Assembly (NCBI GenBank): GCA_034658975.1
Contig: JAYEGJ010000086.1
Location: forward strand, 1-9,598
DNA length: 9,598 bases
Source of the DNA: SZUA-217 sp034658975
GTDB taxonomy: Bacteria > Actinomycetota > Acidimicrobiia > Spongiisociales > ZC4RG35
Reading direction: 5' to 3'
Positions 1 through 5,802 of the stretch are shown piece after piece. A model generated the notes under the pieces. The model was not told where the DNA came from. It ran no database searches and saw nothing but the letters and a program-made list of their open reading frames with translations. Both the position numbers and the translations under genes were made by a program. Positions within the stretch are counted from its first letter, which is position 1, and the number at the start of each line of letters is the position of its first letter.

Positions 1-380
1 TCGGGGACGAGCGTCACAAGAACTGGGCAAAGGTCGTGGAATCGGTGGATACGACCAAGTCATCCGGCTGGGCATACGACGGCGAATTCGTGGCCGTGGG
101 CGGGATCCAGGACATTCCCGCAGGCTCGGTTCTCCTCGTCTACGGGGAGCGGGGATCCCGGGCCAACCCGCAGATCGCCGCCCGCGTCTTCACTGTCAAC
201 CCCGACTCGACTCTCTCCTTCGAGGCCGAGGCCAAAGGAAAGGCCTGGGCGCGGACGCTCCGGGATCCAATCGAACGATGTCTCGGAATGGAACGGAAGG
301 CCTACGACTTGTCGTATCTGCCAGACGATGTGCTCGCCGATGAGCTGGGATCTAGAGGATGGAAGGTGGAGAGGCCATGA
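1..380 (+). CDS. 3' end of an unrecognised protein, open at the left edge
   Basis: The frame is open from base 3 and ends with TGA at 378-380, giving about 125 residues of a gene that starts outside the window. A GTG at 36 could serve as a start, but no ribosome site precedes it and the frame stays open upstream, so a truncated gene is more likely. I do not recognise the family. The visible part is soluble and mixed in character: a Gly/Val-rich stretch with PAGSVLLVYGERGSR, then NPDSTLSFEAEAKGKAW, then an acidic C-terminal helix-like end (YLPDDVLADELGSRGW). It has no cysteine cluster, membrane segment or catalytic motif that I can name. The stop overlaps the start of the downstream quinone oxidoreductase in an ATGA arrangement, so the two are probably co-transcribed and translationally coupled. 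Confidence 0.6.
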   Translation, partial: GDERHKNWAKVVESVDTTKSSGWAYDGEFVAVGGIQDIPAGSVLLVYGERGSRANPQIAARVFTVNPDSTLSFEAEAKGKAWARTLRDPIERCLGMERKAYDLSYLPDDVLADELGSRGWKVERP

Positions 381-1345
381 AAGCGATAGTTGTCACGGAA
401 ACAGGTGGAGCCGAGAAGCTCGTTCTCGGGGAAGTGCCCGACCCTTCGCCGGGTGAAGGCGAGATCCTGGTCGACGTCATTGCCGCGGGGATCAATTACA
501 TCGACACCTACCACCGTGGCGGCCTCTATCCCCTCGACCTCCCGATGACACCCGGAGTCGAAGGCGCCGGGACCGTCACCGAAGTCGGGCCCGGAGTGGA
601 CGGGGTTTCGGTCGGAGACCAGGTGGCCTGGACTTGGGTCATGGGCAGCTACGCAGAGCAGATCGTGCTTCCCGCGGCATCTACGGTCCCCATTCCCGAG
701 GGCGTCGATCCGGCGATTGCGGCCGCCGTGTTTCTCCAGGGAGCTACGGCCCACTACCTGGCAATCGACACGTTCCCTCTTTCCGAAGGAGACCGGTGCC
801 TGATCCACGCCGGAGCGGGAGGGGTTGGCCTGCTTCTCACGCAGGTCGCGAAGATGAGAGGCGCCGAGGTCATCACGACGGTCGGAACTGCGGACAAGGC
901 GGAACTGAGCCGTCAGGCCGGAGCCGACCACGTAGTGATCTACACAGAGACGAGTTTCAAGGATGACATCGAGGCCAAGTACGGGCCGACGCCGATTGAC
1001 GTCGTTTACGACGGTGTCGGGGCGGCGACGTTCGATGACGGTCTCGATCTCCTGAGACCCCGCGGAGTGATGGTGACCTTCGGGAATGCCTCAGGTCCCG
1101 TACCCCCGATCTCCCCGCTCGTCCTCTCCCAGAAAGGCTCGCTGTTCCTGACCCGCCCGACGCTCGGGAACCATATCGCCACGCGTGAGGAGCTTCTGTC
1201 GAGGACAGATGACCTCTTCTCTTGGATACTCGAAGGGAAGCTCCACGTCCGGATCGGCGCCGAGTTCGCGTTGGCCGAGGCCGCCGAAGCTCATCGGGCG
1301 CTGGAACACCGCCAGACGACCGGAAAGGTTCTCCTCAGGCCTTAG
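377..1345 (+). CDS. qor: Zinc-independent quinone oxidoreductase (MDR superfamily)
   Basis: A 322-residue NAD(P)H:quinone oxidoreductase of the zinc-independent medium-chain dehydrogenase family, close in length to E. coli QorA. The GroES-like N-terminal half carries NYIDTYHRGGLYP (40-52) and PGVEGAGTV (59-67). The Rossmann half carries the nucleotide-binding HAGAGGVG (144-151), then TVGTADKAELSRQAGADHVV (168-187), VVYDGVGAATF (209-219) and the family hallmark FGNASGPVPP (235-244) followed by KGSLFLTRP (253-261). It lacks the cysteine ligands of the zinc-dependent dehydrogenases. I place the start at ATG 377 rather than an in-frame ATG at 359, because 377 overlaps the upstream stop (ATGA) and has GGAG five bases before it. 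The enzyme is expected to be cytosolic and to reduce quinones or related enones with NADPH; its true substrate is not readable from sequence. Confidence 0.93.
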   Translation: MKAIVVTETGGAEKLVLGEVPDPSPGEGEILVDVIAAGINYIDTYHRGGLYPLDLPMTPGVEGAGTVTEVGPGVDGVSVGDQVAWTWVMGSYAEQIVLPAASTVPIPEGVDPAIAAAVFLQGATAHYLAIDTFPLSEGDRCLIHAGAGGVGLLLTQVAKMRGAEVITTVGTADKAELSRQAGADHVVIYTETSFKDDIEAKYGPTPIDVVYDGVGAATFDDGLDLLRPRGVMVTFGNASGPVPPISPLVLSQKGSLFLTRPTLGNHIATREELLSRTDDLFSWILEGKLHVRIGAEFALAEAAEAHRALEHRQTTGKVLLRP

Positions 1346-1499
1346 GGGTGAGCGACACCGGAACAGGGCGTTTGGCCAAGCGCGCATCATGACACTGAGC
1401 GTCTGTGCGGTCAACGTCTGAGAACTGACCTTTGGCCCTTGTCACCTGCTGGGGAGCGGGCATGTTCGTCTGGTACTGCGTCTCCTGGAGGTGAGGTGT

Positions 1500-1892
1500 A
1501 TGTCTCCTGGTGCACGGTCTCTGGCCGCATGGACCGGCTACGTCATGATTCTGGGTGCTGTCTTGCTCTTGTTTCCCAATGCGCTCCTCTCCATCTTCCA
1601 GATCGAAGAGACCAGCGAAGTCTGGATCAGGATCGTCGGAATGCTGCTGATCGCTCTCGGCCCCTACTACTGGACAGCAGTCCGGGGTGAGTTTGGTCCC
1701 ATGATCGAGGCGAGCATCTGGGTGCGGTGGGCCATCGTGGTGATCCTCGTGGTCCTGGCCTTCACGGCTGGTCCCTGGCAGTTGGTCCTGTTCGCATCCG
1801 TCGACTTCCTCGGTGGACTGTGGACGTACCTGGCGACCCGAAAAGAACCGACTCCGACCCATCAGCCTGAGCGGATCGAGGCGGCCGGGTAG
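1500..1892 (+). CDS. Small four-helix integral membrane protein
   Basis: A 130-residue protein whose start is fixed by a strong ribosome site, GGAGGTG at 1487-1493, six bases before ATG 1500. A GTG at 1491 lies inside that site and is not a credible start. Four hydrophobic stretches can be seen at roughly residues 9-33, 42-61, 74-91 and 92-112, with short polar loops (EETSE at 36-40, RGEFGP at 62-67) and a charged, proline-rich tail after 113. The pattern LLLFPNALLSIF, then an Ile/Leu helix ending GPYYW, resembles small uncharacterised membrane proteins widespread in bacteria, but no function is known to me. It lies 154 bases after qor on the same strand and may be transcribed separately. Confidence 0.8.
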   Translation: MSPGARSLAAWTGYVMILGAVLLLFPNALLSIFQIEETSEVWIRIVGMLLIALGPYYWTAVRGEFGPMIEASIWVRWAIVVILVVLAFTAGPWQLVLFASVDFLGGLWTYLATRKEPTPTHQPERIEAAG

Positions 1893-1912
1893 GAGTCGCC
1901 GGCGGCTACTCC
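1892..1912 (+). terminator. Hairpin just after the membrane protein gene
   Basis: GGAGT (1892-1896) pairs with ACTCC (1908-1912). After one C/T mismatch, GCC (1898-1900) pairs with GGC (1904-1906) around a three-base loop. The stem begins at the last base of the stop codon. No T-tract follows, so it is a weak or Rho-assisted terminator, or a 3'-end stabilising hairpin, rather than a textbook intrinsic terminator. Confidence 0.3.
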
Positions 1913-1940
1913 AATCCCGGGCACATCGCCATCAAGGTAG

Positions 1941-2004
1941 GTGTCCGGAAAACCGGGGCAACCTCATCCCTTTTCGGGTAGGCATAGGCCTCGTTATGCG
2001 AGAC
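1941..2004. other. Hairpin-rich intergenic segment, possible structured RNA
   Basis: Three adjacent hairpins are visible. CCGG-AAAA-CCGG lies at 1945-1956. CCC-TTTTC-GGG (1968-1978) can be extended by an outer CCT/AGG pairing. CTCG-TTATG-CGAG lies near 1989-2001, with an alternative GCATA/TATGC pairing across the same bases. The plus strand also has GGGGCAACC and GGTAGGCATAGGCC, which superficially recall the GGCAAACC and GCAAAGCC segments of GEMM-I (c-di-GMP-I) riboswitches, but the match is too loose to name a class. No recognisable plus-strand gene follows within reach. On the minus strand the segment lies downstream of the 27-residue peptide gene, so it could instead be a 3' structure. 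Confidence 0.3.
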
Positions 2005-2022
2005 TCTCCAACGCACTCGAAT

Positions 2023-2106
2023 TCAGTGAGATTTTCGGGTCGCAGAGACGATGAGAAGCAGAATCGCCGCAGCGCAAACCACCAAACCAGCAGTAACCAG
2101 GTCCAC
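2023..2106 (-). CDS. Candidate 27-residue single-pass membrane peptide
   Basis: A short minus-strand frame starting GTG at 2106 and ending TGA at 2025-2023. It is preceded by AGAGGAGG with six bases between GGAGG (2117-2113) and the GTG, one of the best ribosome sites in the window. The product has a near-continuous hydrophobic helix at about residues 3-21 (Leu, Val, Ala, Ile) and a basic end, ATRKSH, so a single-pass membrane peptide with a cytoplasmic C-terminus is likely. Size and layout recall KdpF-type membrane peptides, but the KdpF Pro-Glu ending is missing and no kdp genes are nearby. It lies about 120 bases downstream of the ERCC4 nuclease on the same strand, with a terminator-like repeat between them. 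Small frames like this are often missed or are chance, so confidence is moderate. Confidence 0.45.
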   Translation of the reverse strand: MDLVTAGLVVCAAAILLLIVSATRKSH

Positions 2107-2168
2107 AACGGACCTCCTCTTGCCGAGGGTCGTCCAATTCGATCGAACCGGATCATGAGGCATACGAC

Positions 2169-2200
2169 AAGAGACAAAGGGCCTTTTTGGAACGTCTCTT
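2169..2200 (-). terminator. Terminator-like inverted repeat after the ERCC4 nuclease gene
   Basis: AAGAGAC (2169-2175) and GTCTCTT (2194-2200) form a perfect seven-base inverted repeat around an 18-base interior that contains GGCCTTTTT. It begins about 25 bases beyond the stop of the minus-strand nuclease gene, the right place for a 3'-end signal. The loop is long and there is no clean T-run after the stem, so a regulatory palindrome upstream of the small membrane peptide gene is an alternative. Confidence 0.4.
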
Positions 2201-2225
2201 AACGCCCACCGACCGGTACTGCCCC

Positions 2226-3071
2226 TCAGTCTCGCCACTCTCTCGGGGCGGTCGGATCGTCCCCGGTGTCCAGGAAGCCGGCGAGGGCGGCTCCGAGGAA
2301 GCGGAACGTCCACTCTTCCGCAAGGGGTCGAGTCTCGCAGAACATGATCGGCACGGTCGGATACCGCACCTGAAGCTGGGCCACGAGATCGGCCAGCCAC
2401 CCGCCGGCGACGTACTCGTTCTTGAAGACCTGCGAGTACCGCTCCTCGACGACCACGGCGGCATGCGGGTGGGTGGCGAGGTCGGCTAGCTGAAAGGCCA
2501 GCCCGCCGTCGGACAGGCTCTTGGTCAGGTCGGCCATGCTCTTGCGTTCGACCAGCGCCACCACTTCGTGGTCGTGGATGACGCCGTAGTCGCCCACCGG
2601 GAGCTTGGCCCGCACCGTCTCCGCCTGTTGCTTGGCGAACCTGTAGGCGTAACGCTCCCTGGTGTCGACGGTGATCCTGAACTCGGGGAGATACGAAGCC
2701 CTCCTCCCCGGCACCCGCACCGACGGCCGTGCCTGCCTGGTCGTCTTGGCGCTCTGCCAGAAGATCCCCTCACGCCCGCCCTTGAGACGGGTGAAAACGA
2801 ACTGGCTGCGGTGCTCCTTGCCCCGATCGAGAACCAGATCGATGGCCACGCCCCTGCGCACACACGAACGCACTCCGACGTCCTCGACAATCTCGAGGGC
2901 ATTGTGCCATTCGTCCTCTGCGGCCCGATGGCAGTAGACCTTTGCCGTCCGTGGCCAGGGCTCCCTGGTCTTCAGCACCAGGCCCTCTTCCCCGATCGGC
3001 AGACGGACGAGGAAAGGTAGGGACGAGTCCGGGTCCGGGTTCTTAGCGACGACGAAGCGGGGTTCTATCAA
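2226..3071 (-). CDS. ERCC4-domain (XPF-type) nuclease
   Basis: A 281-residue protein with an XPF/ERCC4-type nuclease fold in its C-terminal half (about 132-265). Visible motifs are ITVDTRER (133-140, Asp136), VGDYGV (159-164) and the catalytic signature ALVERKSMADL (172-182, with Glu175, Arg176, Lys177 and Asp181), matching the family GD...ERKxxxD pattern. Family knowledge predicts metal-dependent cleavage of structured or branched DNA. No helicase or helix-hairpin-helix domain is attached. The first 130 residues are unassigned. The start is TTG 3071: GGAGG lies five bases upstream, an in-frame TGA at 3089-3087 blocks any longer form, and no ATG or GTG intervenes. The gene stands alone on this strand and is divergent from the interrupted HNH gene. 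Confidence 0.85.
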   Translation of the reverse strand: MIEPRFVVAKNPDPDSSLPFLVRLPIGEEGLVLKTREPWPRTAKVYCHRAAEDEWHNALEIVEDVGVRSCVRRGVAIDLVLDRGKEHRSQFVFTRLKGGREGIFWQSAKTTRQARPSVRVPGRRASYLPEFRITVDTRERYAYRFAKQQAETVRAKLPVGDYGVIHDHEVVALVERKSMADLTKSLSDGGLAFQLADLATHPHAAVVVEERYSQVFKNEYVAGGWLADLVAQLQVRYPTVPIMFCETRPLAEEWTFRFLGAALAGFLDTGDDPTAPREWRD

Positions 3072-3143
3072 GCGCGCCTCCGAAGATCAGCCTACTCGTG
3101 CGCCAGAATCGCCCTCAGAGTACTGAAGCACGCCGCACCGGGG

Positions 3144-3160
3144 TTGACACGAGAGTCTCG
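3144..3160 (+). promoter_or_regulatory. TTGACA box fused to a short palindrome
   Basis: A consensus -35-like TTGACA (3144-3149) runs straight into the 11-base palindrome CGAGAGTCTCG (3150-3160). It lies in the divergent region between the nuclease and the HNH gene, on the HNH strand. Seventeen bases further on, GTGACA is a poor -10 box and the sequence enters the assembly gap shortly after, so promoter activity cannot be supported further. The palindrome could be an operator. Confidence 0.25.
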
Positions 3161-3181
3161 ACGTGGGTGACAACCCTCTTG

Positions 3182-3281
3182 NNNNNNNNNNNNNNNNNNN
3201 NNNNNNNNNNNNNNNNNNNNNNNNNNNNNNNNNNNNNNNNNNNNNNNNNNNNNNNNNNNNNNNNNNNNNNNNNNNNNNNNN
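3182..3281. other. Assembly gap of 100 Ns
   Basis: A run of exactly 100 N bases, the conventional placeholder for a scaffold join of unknown length. It removes the start and N-terminal part of the HNH endonuclease gene and its promoter region. The real distance across the join, and whether any gene lies in it, cannot be known. Confidence 0.98.
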
Positions 3282-4073
3282 GAGCAGGCTCCTGACCTCA
3301 CCACCGGCCAACTCTCATCCCGGATCCGCAAACTGGCCATCGAAGCCGACCCCGACGCCGCCCAGAATCTCATGGAACTCTCAATGTCGGAACGCAAGGT
3401 CGTAGCCGAACCCAACCTGGAAGGCACCGCCGCCCTGATCATCTCCCAGTGCTCCCCCGACTCGGTCTACGCCGCCAGAGACCACATCAACCTTCTCGCC
3501 CGGCGTTTGAAGACCGCCGACGAGGCCAGAAACATCGACCAGCTCCGAGCCGACGTCGCCCTCGGGCTCCTCACCGGAAGCATCGCCGCCGGGGGGACCC
3601 GAGCCGGATCGGTGAACATCAACATCGACCTCACCACCCTCGCCCGACTCGACGACCATCCCGGCGACCTGGCTGGATACGGACCCATCAACGCCGAACT
3701 GGCCCGCAAGGTCGCGCAGGCTCAGACCAAAGGCAGTTGGACCGCCACCATCACCGACCCCGAAACCGGCGAACCCCTCGACGTGGTCTCCATCCGACGC
3801 CGACCCACCACCAAACAGCAACGCATGATCCGGGCCCTCCATCCCACCTGCACCTTCACCGGATGCTCCATGCCGGCCGACGACTCCGACCTCGACCACA
3901 TCATCGACTACGCCAAGGGCGGCAAGACCCTCGTCTGTAACCATCAGCCGCTCTGCCGACGACACCACATGGCCAAACACCGTGGCGGCTGGCGACCCCG
4001 TAGAGTCTCACGCACCCGGATCGAATGGACCAGCCCCCTCGGCCACACCTACCGGACGGAAAAACCTCCGTAA
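3282..4073 (+). CDS. HNH endonuclease with DUF222 domain, 5' end lost in the assembly gap
   Basis: The frame is open from the first base after the N run, so the 263 visible residues are the C-terminal part of a longer protein; an internal ATG at 3372 is not the true start. It matches the DUF222/13E12-repeat HNH family common in actinomycetes. The DUF222 part includes LTTGQLSSRIRKLAIEADP (6-24), the LDDHPGDLAGYGPI segment (123-136) and ITDPETGEPLDV (157-168). The HNH part has C190-x4-C195, DLDHI (203-207, catalytic His206), Asn220 and CRRHH (225-229), then WTSPLGHTY near the end. These elements are intact, so the nuclease domain is probably active. In this family, copies are often numerous in one genome and the physiological role is unclear. 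Such repeats could explain why assembly broke here. Confidence 0.88.
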   Translation, partial: EQAPDLTTGQLSSRIRKLAIEADPDAAQNLMELSMSERKVVAEPNLEGTAALIISQCSPDSVYAARDHINLLARRLKTADEARNIDQLRADVALGLLTGSIAAGGTRAGSVNINIDLTTLARLDDHPGDLAGYGPINAELARKVAQAQTKGSWTATITDPETGEPLDVVSIRRRPTTKQQRMIRALHPTCTFTGCSMPADDSDLDHIIDYAKGGKTLVCNHQPLCRRHHMAKHRGGWRPRRVSRTRIEWTSPLGHTYRTEKPP

Positions 4074-4078
4074 CGTTG

Positions 4079-4094
4079 CGGGGCTTTGGCCCCG
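4079..4094 (+). terminator. GC-rich hairpin after the HNH gene
   Basis: CGGGGC (4079-4084) pairs perfectly with GCCCCG (4089-4094) around a TTTG loop, six bases after the HNH stop codon. The compact, strong stem and its position suit a transcription end, but no T-run follows, so termination strength is uncertain. It could serve both this gene and the convergent lipoate operon. Confidence 0.45.
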
Positions 4095-4098
4095 GAAC

Positions 4099-4203
4099 TC
4101 AGTCCCGCACTACCACTGTTGAGAAGATGGCGAGATTCGCTGGAGCGTCCTGCCTGAGAATGATGCGATAGATCCATGTCTCACTGTCGGGAACCATCCG
4201 CAC
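4099..4203 (-). pseudogene. Possible coding remnant or small gene downstream of lplA
   Basis: A minus-strand frame of 34 residues from GTG 4203 (32 from ATG 4197) to TGA at 4101-4099. The translation looks protein-like, with an acidic start, a WIYRII strand, QDAPANLAIF and VVV near the end, unlike the Arg/Gly/Pro-rich noise of shadow frames here. A TAA eight codons upstream of the ATG limits extension, and no good ribosome site precedes it. It may be a decayed 3' end of a gene, a small protein at the end of the lipoate operon, or chance. No function can be given. Confidence 0.25.
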
Positions 4204-4226
4204 AGCAATTGTCTCTACTTACCGGC

Positions 4227-5297
4227 TCAGCCTAGTTGTGGAATCGCCATGACCGCGGCGGTGACGTCGGCGGGATCCACCCCAGGTGCGTCGACTTCGG
4301 ACATCTCCAGCTTGACGACCCGGAGCACAGAGTCCTCGTCGTGTTCGACCCCAACCAGGGCGTCCTGGAGGGCCTGCCGCGCCTCCGCCGGCTCGAAGAA
4401 GAAGTCTCCGGAAAGCATTATTCCCTCGATCACACCATCCCTCACGGCCGAAGTCGCCCGCACCAGACCGCCCGGCGCCTTGTGGACGCCTTCCACGACA
4501 TTGACGCCCTCGGCGATCTTCACCGAGTCGCCTGACGGGGGCAGACCCTCGAGATGCAACCAATCCTCGGACGCAATCCGCTCTTGCTGCTCGTCGATGG
4601 CAGCGAGCTCGTTCTGACGCGGCTCGTCTCGGACAATCTCCTCCTCGAGCGTCTCGGCAAAGCACTCGACCAGGATCCGCTCCGCTTCCGATCTCTCCGG
4701 AGCATCGTCGCCCAGTTCCCGGTTGATCGTGGTCAGGTACTCACGCATCGTCGAGTAGACCTTGTCCCGGAACTTCTCAGAAGGGACACGCAACACACGC
4801 GACATGAGCTCGTAGTTGAAGTCGAACATCAGACTGCCTGCGACTACCAGAGACTCGCCCATCGTCGCCGCCCCGGTGCCTCCAACCTTGCGACCCTCCA
4901 CCTGGATGTCGTTGACGGGTCGGTGGACTGCCGGGATCCCGATTCGGTTGAGCGCCAGCACCGGACCAGCCAGGAACCGCGTGTACACCTCGGCGAGGGT
5001 GTTGGGCACCCTGTCCCGATGGAAGATGGTGTGCCAGAAAGTCTGACCTTCATCCAAATAGACGGCGCCGCCGCCGACCTCTCTTCGGTAGACGGGTACC
5101 CCGGCCTCGACGCAATACTCCAGGTCGACCTCGGTCTTTGCGTCCTGGTGATGGCCGATGCTCACAAACGGGTCGAGCGGACGGGTCAGCGTGATGGTGT
5201 CGAGATCGTCGGACTTCATTGCGTGGGCGACACCGTGAAAGATCGCCAGCGAACGCAGGGAGTCGACCTTGTCGAAGTCGAGTAGCCGAATGGTCAT
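4227..5297 (-). CDS. lplA: Lipoate-protein ligase A
   Basis: A 356-residue LplA-type ligase that activates free lipoate with ATP and attaches it to a lysine of carrier proteins in the cytosol. The catalytic domain (about 1-195) shows the lipoate-binding RREVGGGAVYLDEGQ (71-85) and NDIQVEGRKVGGTGAA (129-144), with Lys137 as the expected lipoyl-AMP contact, followed by SLMFDFNYELM (155-165). A charged linker (196-250) leads to a C-terminal accessory domain with VNVVEGVHKAPGGLVRA (265-281) and IEGIMLSGDFFFEP (290-303), so it is the two-domain E. coli-like form, slightly longer than E. coli LplA. The start ATG 5297 has GGAGG five bases upstream. It is the last clear gene of the operon, 24 bases after the second GcvH-like carrier, which makes those two carriers its likely substrates. 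Confidence 0.92.
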   Translation of the reverse strand: MTIRLLDFDKVDSLRSLAIFHGVAHAMKSDDLDTITLTRPLDPFVSIGHHQDAKTEVDLEYCVEAGVPVYRREVGGGAVYLDEGQTFWHTIFHRDRVPNTLAEVYTRFLAGPVLALNRIGIPAVHRPVNDIQVEGRKVGGTGAATMGESLVVAGSLMFDFNYELMSRVLRVPSEKFRDKVYSTMREYLTTINRELGDDAPERSEAERILVECFAETLEEEIVRDEPRQNELAAIDEQQERIASEDWLHLEGLPPSGDSVKIAEGVNVVEGVHKAPGGLVRATSAVRDGVIEGIMLSGDFFFEPAEARQALQDALVGVEHDEDSVLRVVKLEMSEVDAPGVDPADVTAAVMAIPQLG

Positions 5298-5321
5298 GGG
5301 TTCCTCCTCAATTGAACGTGC

Positions 5322-5771
5322 TCAGTCCTCACACCTGAAACAGCTCATCTCCAATTCATCGATGCGGGCCGTGTAGGGCTCGAGCGCGTCCTCCCCGAGA
5401 ATCAGCGGCCGATGCGGGACGTTGGGATCATCAGGTCTGATCACCGTTATCCACCCGGCCTCGTAGGGGTCACGGTTGGCGATGAGGATGTCGTCGGCGA
5501 ACGCTACGGCATTGGTCTCGACGACCTCGCCTGCAAAGGGAGTGTGGATCGGGCCGACCCACTTGGCGCTCTCCACCGTGGCCACCGAGCCACCCGCCTT
5601 GACCCGGCGTCCCGGCTTCTTGATGAGGATCGACACCATCCTTCCCATCCGGGTCTGGGCGACGTCCGTCATGCCCAGCCGGACCAGGTCGTCTTCGAAT
5701 CTGACCCAGAGGTCACCCTCGATGTCGTAAGACCTGTCCGGTGGCACCTGACAGCCGCGGTAGGTGCTCAA
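5322..5771 (-). CDS. gcvH: GcvH-like lipoyl carrier protein, second copy
   Basis: A 149-residue lipoyl-domain protein related to glycine cleavage H protein. The lipoyl lysine is Lys70 in VATVESAKWVGPIHTPFAGE (63-82); DPYEAGWITVI (101-111) is the usual H-protein C-terminal core. The start is uncertain: I choose TTG 5771 because it yields YRGCQVPPDRSYD at the N-terminus, aligning with NGCNIPEDLYYW of the first copy and placing Cys7 at the same position. The frame stays open upstream and no strong ribosome site is visible; GTG 5747 is an alternative. It ends EMSCFRCED, with Cys144 and Cys147. It differs strongly from its neighbour outside the core motifs, so this is an old duplication. No GcvP or GcvT gene is seen, so a role as a carrier for the linked redox proteins is inferred. 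Confidence 0.85.
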   Translation of the reverse strand: MSTYRGCQVPPDRSYDIEGDLWVRFEDDLVRLGMTDVAQTRMGRMVSILIKKPGRRVKAGGSVATVESAKWVGPIHTPFAGEVVETNAVAFADDILIANRDPYEAGWITVIRPDDPNVPHRPLILGEDALEPYTARIDELEMSCFRCED

Positions 5772-5783
5772 CGCTCTGTCCGA

Positions 5784-5798
5784 CCCCGTCGGGCGGGG
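5784..5798 (-). promoter_or_regulatory. Hairpin in the spacer between the two gcvH-like genes
   Basis: CCCCG (5784-5788) pairs with CGGGG (5794-5798) around five bases, all within the 31-base spacer and ending 12 bases before the TTG start of the second carrier gene. It occupies the region where a ribosome site would be. It could tune translation of the second carrier relative to the first, or stabilise a processed message. No T-run follows, so it is not a terminator. Confidence 0.3.
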
Positions 5799-5802
5799 CG
5801 TA

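Noticed and set aside
302..931. Minus-strand open frame opposite qor
   Set aside because: Composition is Arg/Asp/Gly-rich noise, and the plus strand is an unmistakable quinone oxidoreductase.
1409..1430. GGTCA/TGACC inverted repeat upstream of the small membrane protein gene
   Set aside because: A five-base arm with a 12-base spacer is expected by chance, and no promoter elements flank it convincingly.
1346..1499. tRNA or other RNA gene in the gap after qor
   Set aside because: No cloverleaf, T-loop consensus or strong hairpin is seen; the only clear signal is the ribosome site for the next gene.
1941..2004. Firm call of a GEMM-I c-di-GMP riboswitch
   Set aside because: Key conserved blocks are only approximated, the second helix and tetraloop receptor are not evident, and no regulated gene follows.
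3381..3980. Gly/Val-rich minus-strand frame opposite the HNH gene
   Set aside because: The repetitive Gly-Val-Asp pattern is the mirror image of the codon bias of the real HNH gene.
4554..5285. Long plus-strand open frame opposite lplA
   Set aside because: No motif or ribosome site, and the minus strand encodes a complete lipoate ligase with its catalytic motifs.
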